A stretch of DNA of 64,000 nucleotides from Janibacter anophelis NBRC 107843 (GCF_001570945.1 NZ_BCSQ01000008.1:1-64000); one strand, 5' to 3'; positions 50,154 through 58,874 are shown, counted from the first letter of the stretch. Program-made: numbers and translations. The notes: a model not told the origin generated them from the sequence alone.

Positions 50154-53100
50154 CGGGCGGCACCGACGAGCGCCCGCTCCAGGCCGCGGTCGAGCAGGCC
50201 CGGCAGCGGCTGCAGCGGCTCGCGGCCACCCTGCTCGTGGCCGTCATCCCGTGGCTCGTCGCCCCGGGGCTGCTCCAGCCGGACACCAAGAGCGACCTGG
50301 TCATCTCGCCGGGGCGCTACCTCGGTCGGGCGCTGTGGGCGTGGAACGACCACACCGGCATCGGTGAGCTGCAGAACCAGGCCTACGGCTACCTCTGGCC
50401 GATGGGCCCGCTCTTCCTCGCCGGCGACGCGGCCGGCGTGCCCGGCTGGGTGACCCAGCGGGTCTGGTGGATGCTCATCCTCGTCGTCGCCTTCGTCGGC
50501 GCCGAGCGGCTGGCCCGTCGCGTCGGCGGGTTGCCCACGATCCCGGCGCTGCTCGTCGGTGCCGTCTTCGCCCTCTCGCCACGGGTCCTCACCGTGCTGT
50601 CCGAGATCTCGGTCGAGGTCTGGCCCCAGGCGCTCGCGCCCTGGCTGGTCCTCCTCGCGGCGAAGGGAGTGGCGGCCGACGCCGGTCCCGCCGACCGGCG
50701 CCGGATGGCGGTCGGTACCGGTCTGCTCGCCGCCTGCCTGGGTGGGGTCAACGCGACCGTCTCCCTCGTGGCGCTCGTCCCGGCCGCCGCGTGGATCCTG
50801 CTCGCTCCGGCCGGCCGCCGCCGGTGGCGGACCTTCGCCTGGTGGTGCGTGGGTGCCGCCGCGGGCGCGGCGTGGTGGTTGGGGCCGCTCCTGGTCCTCG
50901 GCCGCTACTCCTATCCCTTCCTCGACCACATCGAGCTCGCCTCGACGACGACCGCGGTCGCCTCGGTCACCAATGTGCTGCGGGGGGCCAACCACTGGAT
51001 CGCCTACATCCTCACCGCCGGTGACCACCCGACGTGGCAGAGCGGATGGCTGCTCGCCCAGTCGGTCACCGGGATCCTCGCGACGACCACGGTGGCGGGC
51101 CTGGGCCTCGCGGGCCTCGTGCGACGGCGGTCGGCGCCGCAGGACGAAGGGGGAGACCCGGCCACCGGGGCCGGCCGCCACCTGACGCGCTGGGCGCTGC
51201 TGCTCGTCGTCGTGGGTGTCGTCGTGATGGCCGTGGGCCGCAGCGGGTCGGCCTCGGGCCCCTTGGCGCCGACGGTGCAGGCATGGCTTGATGGGCCGTT
51301 GGCCCCCTTCCGCAACGTGCACAAGGCCGACCTGCTCATCCGTTTGCCCCTGGCGCTGGGCGTCGGGCTGCTCGCCCACTGGGCGACGCGCATCGTCGAC
51401 GGCGCGGGTGCCGTGGCTCGCCAGGTCGTCGTCACGACGACCGTGCTGGCGCTCATGGGCTCCCTCTCCCCGCTGTGGGCGTCGCGCGTGGGCGATGCCT
51501 GGGCGGCCGATGCCGTGCCCACGGCATGGCGTGGGGTCGCGGCCGAGGTCGACGAGCTGGCCGCCGCGGATGGCGGGACGACCCTCGTGCTCCCGGGCGC
51601 CCGCAGCGCGGACTTCACCTGGGGGCGTCTCACCGACGAGCCCCTGAGGGCGCTCGCCGCCTCGCCGGTCCTCGTGCGTGCGGCGGCCCCGCTCGGCCAT
51701 CCCGGAGCGACCCGGGTCCTCGACCATCTCGACCAGCTGACGGCCAGCGGGCGCAGCCAGCCACAGCTCGCGGCCGGACTGAGACGCCTCGGCGTCTCCC
51801 GCGTGGTCGTCCGCGGGGGTCTCGACCCCGATGTGGGCGCGATGGATCCGCAGCGCGTCGCCGCGACGCTCGCCGGCAGCCCCGGGTTCACCCTCACCCA
51901 CTCGGTGGGAGAGGGGGCGGACCGGGTCAGCGTGTGGCGTCTCGACGAGCCCGCCGAGCCGGTGTCCCTGGTGCCGAGCAGTGGGCTCGTCCCGACCGCG
52001 GCAGCTCCGGAGGGGTGGTTCGCGCTCGTCGCGGCCGGGCTGCTCGACCCGGATGCGCTGACCACGACCTCCGACGGCGCCGGGGCGCAGGTGCGCAGCG
52101 ACACCCTGAGGTGGCAGGCGATGAACTCGGGTCGTCCTGCTGCACGGTCACACGGGCCCACCCTGCCGCCCGAGGACTCGCGGCCGGGTCTCGTGGGCAC
52201 GCGTGACCTGGCGCCCGGCGGCGACGCCACCATCGGCAGGACCACGCGCTTCCTCGACGGACTCGACGCGATCACGACGAGCTCGAGCGCGGCGGACCCC
52301 TTCGCCGTCCACTGGCGCGGTGCCGGGCACGGCCCGGCGGCGATGCTCGACGGCGACCCCCGGACCTCGTGGCTGAGCGGGGACGGGGAGTCCACGCAGA
52401 CGATCACCCTGGACCTGCCCGCCGGCAGTCGACCCGACGCCGTCCACGTCCACGAGGCCTGGGGCACGGGGATCGGCCGGCTCGCGCAGGTCGAGGCCGC
52501 CGGCAGCGAGGGCGAGCGCCCGGAGGGGTCGATGACCTGGCGCGTGCCCCTCGACGGCACGGAGCGTGACCGGATCACGATCACCCTCACGGGTGAGGAC
52601 GCGGCGCCCGGTGACGACGCCGGGCCGAGCCCGATCGGTGTGCGCGAGGTCGAGCTCGACGGATCGACCCTCGGCACGGGACTGACCGTGCCCGCCGGGC
52701 CGGGACCCGTCCTCATGACGCGGGACCCGCGCAGCGTCTCGGGTCCGCAGCTGGGGGAGGACCCGTCCGACCTCGTCCGTCACGTCGGCACCTTGCCGGC
52801 GACGCGCGTCTCCGCCACGGTGCGGGCCCGCGCGGACGCGGCCGGTCAGGAGACCGTGGCCGCACCGTGGAGCCTGACCGGCAGCACGCCGCCCGCCGAC
52901 GCGGATGCCGGACGGGACCTCTCGACCTGGCCGGTGGCCGCGCTCGACGGGGATCCCGACACCCGCTGGCGCCCCTCGGCGGGCACCTCCGAGCCGACCC
53001 TGGCCATCGACCTCGGGGAGCCGACCTGGGTGGAGACCATCACCCTCGACCGGGCCGTCGGTGCCGTCACCGTGGCGACCGACTCCGAGCGGCACGTGGT

Positions 53101-54241
53101 CCCGAGCGGCACGACCCTGCGGATCCCGCGCCAGCGGACCACGCAGCTGACCCTGACCTTCACCCGGCCGCCCGGTCGGGCGGCGTGGTCGGCCCCCGAC
53201 GTACGCGTCGGTGACCTCGCTGGGCCGGCGGGACCGCTCGAGCTGACGTGCAGCGAGGCCGGGGAGGTCGGACGCGTCGACGGCCGCATCGGGCTGGCCC
53301 TCACCACGCCGCGGCAGGCGCTCATCGCCGGCGAGGCGGTGCCGGCCACGGCGTGTGGTGACCTGCCGGCCGGCGACGGTGAGATCACGGCGCGTGCGGT
53401 CGCCGGTCTGGTTCCCCAGACGGTCGCCCTCGTCCCGTCGGGATGGGCGGCCGAGGACGTCACCCCTGCGCGGTCGGTGGCGAGCAGCCGCGAGCACGTC
53501 GGGCGCTGGACCTTCGACGTGGGGGCCGGAGCCGACGCCGTCCTCGCCCTGTCCCAGGGTGCCAACGCCGGGTGGCAGGCCACCGACGAGGACGGGGCCC
53601 GCCTCGAGCCGGTCACCGTGGATGGGTGGCGCCAGGGCTTCGTCGTCCCCGAGGGCGACGCCACCCGCGTCGTCGTCGACTTCGCCCCCAACCGTGCGCA
53701 CCGCCTGGCGTTGGCGATCGGGGCCGCGCTCGTCGCCCTGCTGCTCCTGTGGTCGGGCCTCGAGCTGCTCCTGCGGCGACGCGATACCGCCCGCGCCGCG
53801 GCGCCCTCCGCGGCCGGCGACCCCGCACGGGCCCCCGGTCCGGTGGACGCCCCGGGTGCGGCGACCGCGGAGGCCCCCGGCCCGACGGCGTCGGCCACGA
53901 CCCCGGGACCCCTTCCCTTCGTCCTCGCCGTGCTCTGCGGTGCGCTCGTCGGTCTCCTCGTCGCCGGGTGGGCCGGGATGGTCGCCGCGGCCGTAGGTGC
54001 GCTGCTGCCGGTGCGCCTGCGGGCAGCCGCGGTGGCCGTCGTCCTCACCGGCGCCGGCGTCGCCCTGACGGTGCTCGGCGTCGCCGAACGTCAGTCCTCG
54101 GGGGCGCTCGTCTCCCAGCTGCTCGGTGCGGTCACGCTCGGGGTGCTGGTTGCGGCTCTGGTGCGGCCGCGTCGCGGTGCGCCCGATCCAGCACCGGCGA
54201 CTCCAGCAGGATCCACGACAGGTGACCCAGCCCCACGCTGA
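50150..54241 (+). CDS. aftD: Giant AftD-type (alpha-1,3-arabinofuranosyltransferase family) GT-C protein, paralog 2
   Basis: This 1363-aa protein is the closer AftD look-alike: PDTKSDLVISPGRYLGRALWAWN (D45 in the candidate catalytic loop) and AYGYLWPMGPLF match the mycobacterial pattern. About eleven N-terminal helices are followed by a periplasmic part with discoidin-like modules near residues 727 (MLDGDPRTSWLSG) and 932 (ALDGDPDTRWRPS), and C-terminal helices from about 1184. In mycobacteria AftD branches arabinan on arabinogalactan and lipoarabinomannan; whether this organism has arabinan is not known. Its last 110 bp overlap the convergent acyltransferase gene. Confidence 0.85.
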   Translation: MTGGTDERPLQAAVEQARQRLQRLAATLLVAVIPWLVAPGLLQPDTKSDLVISPGRYLGRALWAWNDHTGIGELQNQAYGYLWPMGPLFLAGDAAGVPGWVTQRVWWMLILVVAFVGAERLARRVGGLPTIPALLVGAVFALSPRVLTVLSEISVEVWPQALAPWLVLLAAKGVAADAGPADRRRMAVGTGLLAACLGGVNATVSLVALVPAAAWILLAPAGRRRWRTFAWWCVGAAAGAAWWLGPLLVLGRYSYPFLDHIELASTTTAVASVTNVLRGANHWIAYILTAGDHPTWQSGWLLAQSVTGILATTTVAGLGLAGLVRRRSAPQDEGGDPATGAGRHLTRWALLLVVVGVVVMAVGRSGSASGPLAPTVQAWLDGPLAPFRNVHKADLLIRLPLALGVGLLAHWATRIVDGAGAVARQVVVTTTVLALMGSLSPLWASRVGDAWAADAVPTAWRGVAAEVDELAAADGGTTLVLPGARSADFTWGRLTDEPLRALAASPVLVRAAAPLGHPGATRVLDHLDQLTASGRSQPQLAAGLRRLGVSRVVVRGGLDPDVGAMDPQRVAATLAGSPGFTLTHSVGEGADRVSVWRLDEPAEPVSLVPSSGLVPTAAAPEGWFALVAAGLLDPDALTTTSDGAGAQVRSDTLRWQAMNSGRPAARSHGPTLPPEDSRPGLVGTRDLAPGGDATIGRTTRFLDGLDAITTSSSAADPFAVHWRGAGHGPAAMLDGDPRTSWLSGDGESTQTITLDLPAGSRPDAVHVHEAWGTGIGRLAQVEAAGSEGERPEGSMTWRVPLDGTERDRITITLTGEDAAPGDDAGPSPIGVREVELDGSTLGTGLTVPAGPGPVLMTRDPRSVSGPQLGEDPSDLVRHVGTLPATRVSATVRARADAAGQETVAAPWSLTGSTPPADADAGRDLSTWPVAALDGDPDTRWRPSAGTSEPTLAIDLGEPTWVETITLDRAVGAVTVATDSERHVVPSGTTLRIPRQRTTQLTLTFTRPPGRAAWSAPDVRVGDLAGPAGPLELTCSEAGEVGRVDGRIGLALTTPRQALIAGEAVPATACGDLPAGDGEITARAVAGLVPQTVALVPSGWAAEDVTPARSVASSREHVGRWTFDVGAGADAVLALSQGANAGWQATDEDGARLEPVTVDGWRQGFVVPEGDATRVVVDFAPNRAHRLALAIGAALVALLLLWSGLELLLRRRDTARAAAPSAAGDPARAPGPVDAPGAATAEAPGPTASATTPGPLPFVLAVLCGALVGLLVAGWAGMVAAAVGALLPVRLRAAAVAVVLTGAGVALTVLGVAERQSSGALVSQLLGAVTLGVLVAALVRPRRGAPDPAPATPAGSTTGDPAPR

Positions 54242-55334
54242 CGACGGTCACGAGCAGCAGGACGGGAGCGAAGGGCGCCGCGAAGAGCCGCAGGTCGAGC
54301 GCGGCGAAGACCACCTGCAGCACGAGGACGTGCCAGAGGAAGACGGCGTAGGAGATGTCGCCCAGCCACCGCGCCGCACCCGCGAGCGGCGAGGCGGCGA
54401 TGGCCTCGGTGACGCCCGGGGAGACCGCGGCCAGCAGGAGGCAGCCGGCGACGACCCCGTAGAGCAGCTCGGCGACGAGGGACTCCGCGGCCGACGAGGG
54501 CTCGATGCCCCGCGGTCCCGCGACGGGGGTCGATGCGATGAGCCACACGACGAGCGCGAGCACGACGAGGGTCCCCGGACTGGTCCGCAGGACCGTGAGG
54601 AGCGGTTGAGCGCTCACCCGGACACCGAGCCGCTCGGCCTCGACGAGCACGGTCACGGCCACACCGACGGCGAACCAGGCCGCGTGCCCGGCCGCGCTCG
54701 TGGTGAGCGCCCCGGACCACTGCGGGTCGGGGACCAACGCGGACAGCGACTGCACTGCGAGCCCGGCGACCGCCACCCCGGCGCACAGCAGGAGCAGACG
54801 CCGGGCCGCCACCCGTGGCTCGGCCGACCGCACGAGCGGGGCGACTGCCAGCGCGAGTACGGGCAGGAGCAGGTAGAACGTCACCTCCGTCGTCAGGCTC
54901 CAGGTCTGGGTGAACGACTGGAAGGTCCGGCCGGTCCACCCCTGGCCGATGACGAGGTGGACGAGGACGGTCGGTGCGTCGAGCACGCTGGCCGCTGCGC
55001 CGCCGAGGTACGCGGCGACGGCGAGCACCCCGGCCAGGGCGAGCAGGTAGGCGGGCAGGATGCGGGCCGCGCGGCGCACGAGGTAGCGGCCGACGGACCA
55101 GCGCGCGGATCCGCCGAGCGCGCGCCGGACGAAGGGGGCGGACAGCAGGAACGCGGACAGCGCGAAGAAGACCGCCACGCCGAGCTCGCCGCGGACGGCC
55201 AGGCCGCCCACGGTCCCGTGGGCACCCGCTCCGGTCCAGAAGGCCACGTGCGAGAGCAGCACGAGCCAGGCCGCCACGGCGCGCAGGGGGTCAAGCCCCG
55301 GGATCCGCGCCGGACGAGCCGCTACCGTGCCCAT
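54132..55334 (-). CDS. Acyltransferase 3 family membrane protein
   Basis: The 400-aa protein has about ten helices with IPGLDPLRAVAAWLVLLSHVAF, GVAVFFALSAFLL and WSLTTEVTFYLLLPVL, the acyltransferase-3 marks including the catalytic His of RxxH-like region and the SxE-F-Y/F pattern. It lacks an SGNH domain. It would acylate an exported sugar. ATG 55334 was chosen because AGGTGA lies five bases upstream; an ATG at 55349 is also in frame. Its 3' end overlaps the AftD-like gene antiparallel by 110 bp. It is divergent from hddA. Confidence 0.82.
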   Translation of the reverse strand: MGTVAARPARIPGLDPLRAVAAWLVLLSHVAFWTGAGAHGTVGGLAVRGELGVAVFFALSAFLLSAPFVRRALGGSARWSVGRYLVRRAARILPAYLLALAGVLAVAAYLGGAAASVLDAPTVLVHLVIGQGWTGRTFQSFTQTWSLTTEVTFYLLLPVLALAVAPLVRSAEPRVAARRLLLLCAGVAVAGLAVQSLSALVPDPQWSGALTTSAAGHAAWFAVGVAVTVLVEAERLGVRVSAQPLLTVLRTSPGTLVVLALVVWLIASTPVAGPRGIEPSSAAESLVAELLYGVVAGCLLLAAVSPGVTEAIAASPLAGAARWLGDISYAVFLWHVLVLQVVFAALDLRLFAAPFAPVLLLVTVVSVGLGHLSWILLESPVLDRAHRDAAAPEPQPAPRA

Positions 55335-55353
55335 GTCGTCACCTACCATGCAG

Positions 55354-55360
55354 TAATAAT
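55354..55360 (+). promoter_or_regulatory. -10 box (TAATAAT) for hddA-gmhA-gmhB
   Basis: TAATAAT is the most AT-rich spot of the divergent gap. A start near 55367 leaves a 24-nt leader with GGAGAGGA ahead of ATG 55391. Confidence 0.45.
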
Positions 55361-55390
55361 CGCTGATCCCACCTTGCGGAGAGGACTTCC

Positions 55391-56434
55391 ATGACGGTGC
55401 GTCCCGTCCTACGAGCACGCGCGCCCCTGCGGGTCAGTTTCGCCGGTGGCGGGACGGATGTCGCCCCCTTCCCCGAGCGCGAAGGGGGAGCGGTGCTCAG
55501 CGCGACGATCGGCAGCTACGCCTACGCGACCTTGCGGCCGCGCGACGACGGCCGCATCACCGTCGAGTCACACGACTACGGCACCTCCATCGGCTACGAG
55601 GTCGGCACACCCCTCGTGCTCGACGGCACCCTCGACCTGCCGAAGGCGGCCATCGCACGCATCATGATGCTCGAGGGGGCCATCCGCTCCGACGGGTTCG
55701 ACCTCTTCCTCCACACCAACGCGCCGCCCGGCTCGGGGCTCGGCAGTTCCAGCGCCGTCATGGTGGCGGTCATCGACCTCGTGGCGCGCCACTGCGGGCT
55801 CGACCTGGGGCCGCACGCGATCGCCGAGCTGGCCTACCGGCTCGAGCGGGAAGACCTGCAGATCCCCGGCGGGTACCAGGACCAGTACGCGGCCGCGTTC
55901 GGTGGGTTCAACTTCATGGAGTTCCGTCGCGACGGGGCGGTGGTCGTCAACCCGCTGCGGGTGCGCCCGGACACCGTCCACGAGCTCGAGCACAACATGC
56001 TGCTCGCCTACACCGGTCGCACCCGGGTGAGCGACCACATCATCGAGGACCAGGTCTCCAGGTACGAGACGGGCAACGAGGACGCGGTGGCCGGGCTGAG
56101 GGCGCAGCGCGACCTGGCCGACGCCATGCGGGTCGCCCTGCTGCGCGGCCGAGTGGATGAGATCGGTCACCTCCTCGGCCAGGCGTGGCAGGAGAAGCAG
56201 AGGATGTCCTCGCGCATCACCACCCCGCTGATCTCCGAGGCGGTCGACGTCGCCCTGGGGTGCGGTGCCCTCGGCGGCAAGGTCACCGGGGCGGGCGGTG
56301 GTGGGCACATGATCTTCATCTGCGAGTTCGAGAAGCGGCACCTCGTCGCCGACGAGCTCATCCGCCTCGGGCTCTCCGTCTCCGAGTTCACCTTCACCAA
56401 GCACGGCGTCACGACCTGGAAGGGCCAGCCATGA
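55391..56434 (+). CDS. hddA: D-glycero-alpha-D-manno-heptose-7-phosphate kinase
   Basis: This GHMP kinase phosphorylates heptose 7-phosphate at C1, giving the 1,7-bisphosphate. The substrate loop RVSFAGGGTDVAPFPEREGG, the ATP-binding PPGSGLGSSSAVMVAVI and GGKVTGAGGGGHMIFI are typical of HddA. It is 347 aa. GGAGAGG lies before ATG 55391. The ATGA overlap with gmhA and the order hddA-gmhA-gmhB define the heptose pathway. A related GHMP kinase (for example a fucokinase-like enzyme) is less likely with those neighbours. Confidence 0.92.
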   Translation: MTVRPVLRARAPLRVSFAGGGTDVAPFPEREGGAVLSATIGSYAYATLRPRDDGRITVESHDYGTSIGYEVGTPLVLDGTLDLPKAAIARIMMLEGAIRSDGFDLFLHTNAPPGSGLGSSSAVMVAVIDLVARHCGLDLGPHAIAELAYRLEREDLQIPGGYQDQYAAAFGGFNFMEFRRDGAVVVNPLRVRPDTVHELEHNMLLAYTGRTRVSDHIIEDQVSRYETGNEDAVAGLRAQRDLADAMRVALLRGRVDEIGHLLGQAWQEKQRMSSRITTPLISEAVDVALGCGALGGKVTGAGGGGHMIFICEFEKRHLVADELIRLGLSVSEFTFTKHGVTTWKGQP

Positions 56435-57033
56435 CCTCCACGCAGACCGACCTCGTCACCCGGCAGCTCGACGCCGGGATCGCGGCGTGGGCGACCCTGG
56501 CCGAGCAGATCGCCGCCCCGGAGATGCGCGGCGGCGTCGAGGCCGCGGGCCGTATGGTCGTCGACGCCTTGCTCTCCGGCGGCACCCTGCTCGTCGCCGG
56601 CAATGGTGGCTCTGCCGCCATCGCCAGCCACGTGGCCGCGGAGTTCCTCGGCAAGTGCATCCAGGACCGGCACCCGCTGCCTGCCATCAGCCTCGCGGAG
56701 TCGCACTCGTCGCTCACGGCCATCGGCAACGACTACGGCTTCGACCAGGTCTTCCTGCGTGGGGTCCAGGCCTTCGGCCGTCCCGGGGACGTGCTGCTGG
56801 CCATGTCGACCTCGGGGACGAGCCCCAATGTCGTCGCCGGGCTCGCCGAGGCCCGGCGCCGGGGCCTGGCGACGATCCTCATGACAGGGGCGAAGGGGGC
56901 CGGTCAGGGCGACCTGGCCGATCACCTCCTCGTCGTCCCGTCGAGCGAGACCCCCCGGATCCAGGAGGTCCACATGCTCTGGGCCCACGCATGGTGCGAG
57001 GCCGTGGACCTGGCAGCGCAGGAGCGGAACTGA
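56431..57033 (+). CDS. gmhA: Sedoheptulose-7-phosphate isomerase
   Basis: GmhA isomerises sedoheptulose 7-phosphate to D-glycero-D-manno-heptose 7-phosphate. The SIS domain has VAGNGGSAAIASHVAAEF, the active-site LTAIGNDYGFDQVF, MSTSGTSPNVV and the C-terminal RIQEVHMLWAHAWCEAV with the catalytic His. It is 200 aa. The start overlaps hddA; the end overlaps the non-canonical start of gmhB. Its substrate comes from the pentose phosphate pathway, where rpe at 5.7 kb also acts. Confidence 0.92.
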   Translation: MTSTQTDLVTRQLDAGIAAWATLAEQIAAPEMRGGVEAAGRMVVDALLSGGTLLVAGNGGSAAIASHVAAEFLGKCIQDRHPLPAISLAESHSSLTAIGNDYGFDQVFLRGVQAFGRPGDVLLAMSTSGTSPNVVAGLAEARRRGLATILMTGAKGAGQGDLADHLLVVPSSETPRIQEVHMLWAHAWCEAVDLAAQERN

Positions 57034-57632
57034 CCCCGCGACCGTGGTGGTTCGGACCGGACGTCCTGCCCGCGGCCGCGGCGGACGCCCCCTTCGACCT
57101 CGTCCTGCTCGACCGTGACGGGACGCTCAACGTGCGCATCGAGGGCGGGTACGTCACCCGGCCCGACGACCTCGTCCTGCTGCCCGGGGTCACCACCGCG
57201 GTCGCCGACCTCTCCGGGATCGGTGCTCCCGTGGTGCTCGTCACCAACCAGCGGGGGATCGCCCGCGGTCTGATGGACCGGGACGACCTCGTGGACGTCC
57301 ACGCACGCCTCACCGAGCTGCTCGCCCCCGCCGGGGGGCGCATCGACGCCGTCGTGGTCTGCCCCCACGACCGGGACGAGTGCTCCTGCCGCAAGCCGCT
57401 TGACGGGCTCTTCCGCGAGGTGCTCGCCCGGGCGCCGTGGGCCGACCCGCGGCGCAGCGTGATGATCGGCGACATGCCCACCGACCTGGATCCCGCGTCG
57501 CGTCTCGGGATGCGGGCAGAGCGGGTCGGGCCGCAGTCACCGGTCGACCGCGTCGTCGCGCGACTTCTCGCTCCGTACCGGGCGAGTCCCGGACCGGCCG
57601 ATGTCCGACGTGGGGAAGGCCACGTCCCCTAG
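57030..57632 (+). CDS. gmhB: D-glycero-D-manno-heptose 1,7-bisphosphate phosphatase, apparent CTG start
   Basis: This HAD-IIIA phosphatase removes the 7-phosphate. HAD motifs are VLLDRDGTLN, VLVTNQRGIARG, the metal/Cys region CPHDRDECSCRKP (zinc-binding loop of GmhB) and MIGDMPTDLDPA. The frame holds no ATG or GTG between gmhA and the first HAD motif. The only suitable start is CTG 57030, which overlaps the gmhA stop as CTGA, with GGAG six bases upstream. The 200-aa product fits the family. A C-terminal Gly/Arg tail ends in a TAG that is itself in a TAGGCT box. Confidence 0.87.
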   Translation: MTPRPWWFGPDVLPAAAADAPFDLVLLDRDGTLNVRIEGGYVTRPDDLVLLPGVTTAVADLSGIGAPVVLVTNQRGIARGLMDRDDLVDVHARLTELLAPAGGRIDAVVVCPHDRDECSCRKPLDGLFREVLARAPWADPRRSVMIGDMPTDLDPASRLGMRAERVGPQSPVDRVVARLLAPYRASPGPADVRRGEGHVP

Positions 57633-57677
57633 GCTGCTCTCGAACGGAGGCGCCGCTCACGAGGTGCTACTGTCCGG

Positions 57678-57683
57678 TAAGTT
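57678..57683 (+). promoter_or_regulatory. -10 box (TAAGTT) for the DUF3068 gene
   Basis: TAAGTT lies in the 76-bp gap after gmhB; transcription would start near 57690, just ahead of the AAGGAGG ribosome-binding site at 57694-57700. Confidence 0.4.
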
Positions 57684-57708
57684 ATTCAGGGCCAAGGAGG
57701 GTTCTCTC

Positions 57709-58749
57709 GTGCGCAAGTTCCTGCTGCCGGCGATCATCATGGGCGTCGGCGCCTTCATCCTCACCATGGGACTGCTCTTCAAGTTCTATGCCTACCCGCG
57801 TCTGGCGGTGGTCCCGCTGGACCAGAACACGACGCAGGTCGTCCAGGACCCCGATGCGGAGTTCTTCGACGCCGACAACGTCGAGCCCGGCAGCGGCGAG
57901 CTGACGACCACGGCGCGGATCATCGGCGACCCGGAGGCCTCCGAGCAGGCCTCCGAGGAGACCGGGCGCGACGTGGCGGTGTGGAACAGCGGCCAGGTCA
58001 GCGACAACAACGGTGACAACATCCCGATGGACGGCAGCACCGAGGTGCTCGTCTTCGACCGTCACACCGGTGAGGCCATCAACTGCTGCGGCGAGTCCAA
58101 GAACGGCGAAGAGGTCAAGCGTGACGGCCTGCTCGTGAAGTTCCCCTTCGACACCCAGCCGGTCGACACCTACATGTGGTGGGACAGCACCGTCGGCAAG
58201 TCCTTCCCCGTCAAGTACGAGGGCGAGGAGGACCTTCAGGGCATGAACGTCTACAAGTTCACCCAGGAGGTGCCGACCACGAAGTACTCCTCGCGTGAGC
58301 TGCCGGGCAACCTCTTCGGTGGGGAGCCGGACGCGCCCGCCGTCACGGCCGACCGCTACTACTCCAACAAGCGCACCTTCTGGGTGGACCCGGTGACGGG
58401 CGTCGTGCTCGACCGCGTCGAGGAGCAGAAGCAGGAGTTCCGCCACGACGGCAAGACCCTCAATGCCCTGGAGACGACCTCGCGCTTCACGCCCGAGACC
58501 GTCGACAAGAACGTCGAGGAGTACAAGTCGAAGTCCTCGCTGCTCAACATGGTGCAGACGACCTTCCCGCTCGTCTTCACGATCCTCGGGATCCTGCTCA
58601 TCCTCGCCGGGCTGATCCTGTCGCTGATCATCGGCCGTCGCCGCGACCCGGAGCCGGTGCGCACCGACGACCGCGACGGCGACCCGGTCTTCGGCCCGAG
58701 CAACCCGGACGCCGAGACCTCCCCGCGCCGCGACCTGCGCGGTCACTGA
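57709..58749 (+). CDS. DUF3068 (PorA-like) envelope protein
   Basis: The 346-aa protein has an N-terminal helix (about residues 3-24), a large external beta-rich domain (STEVLVFDRHTGEAINCCGES, YKFTQEVPTTKY, NKRTFWVDPVTGVVLDRVEE) and a C-terminal helix near residues 290-312, followed by a charged tail. This layout matches DUF3068, described as a PorA-like or envelope protein in actinobacteria. The function is unknown. AAGGAGG is eight bases before GTG 57709. It follows the heptose genes, and the cluster context suggests a role at the surface. Confidence 0.82.
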   Translation: MRKFLLPAIIMGVGAFILTMGLLFKFYAYPRLAVVPLDQNTTQVVQDPDAEFFDADNVEPGSGELTTTARIIGDPEASEQASEETGRDVAVWNSGQVSDNNGDNIPMDGSTEVLVFDRHTGEAINCCGESKNGEEVKRDGLLVKFPFDTQPVDTYMWWDSTVGKSFPVKYEGEEDLQGMNVYKFTQEVPTTKYSSRELPGNLFGGEPDAPAVTADRYYSNKRTFWVDPVTGVVLDRVEEQKQEFRHDGKTLNALETTSRFTPETVDKNVEEYKSKSSLLNMVQTTFPLVFTILGILLILAGLILSLIIGRRRDPEPVRTDDRDGDPVFGPSNPDAETSPRRDLRGH

Positions 58750-58755
58750 TCGGCC

Positions 58756-58780
58756 GGTGGGGCCGGCACGAGGCCCCACC
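58756..58780. terminator. Hairpin 1 in the convergent DUF3068/methyltransferase gap
   Basis: GGTGGGGCC pairs with GGCCCCACC around GGCACGA, six bases after the DUF3068 stop. Confidence 0.65.
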
Positions 58781-58795
58781 ACCGCCGCGCCCTCC

Positions 58796-58823
58796 GGCCG
58801 GCACCGCCACGGCGGTGCCGGCC
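58796..58823. terminator. Hairpin 2 in the convergent gap
   Basis: GGCCGGCACCGC pairs with GCGGTGCCGGCC around CACG, a perfect 12-bp stem facing the minus-strand methyltransferase. Together the two hairpins insulate the convergent genes. Confidence 0.65.
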
Positions 58824-58874
58824 GTGCGCGTGCCCCCGCCCGGACCACGCGGACTGTCGGTGGGAGTGGAACAG

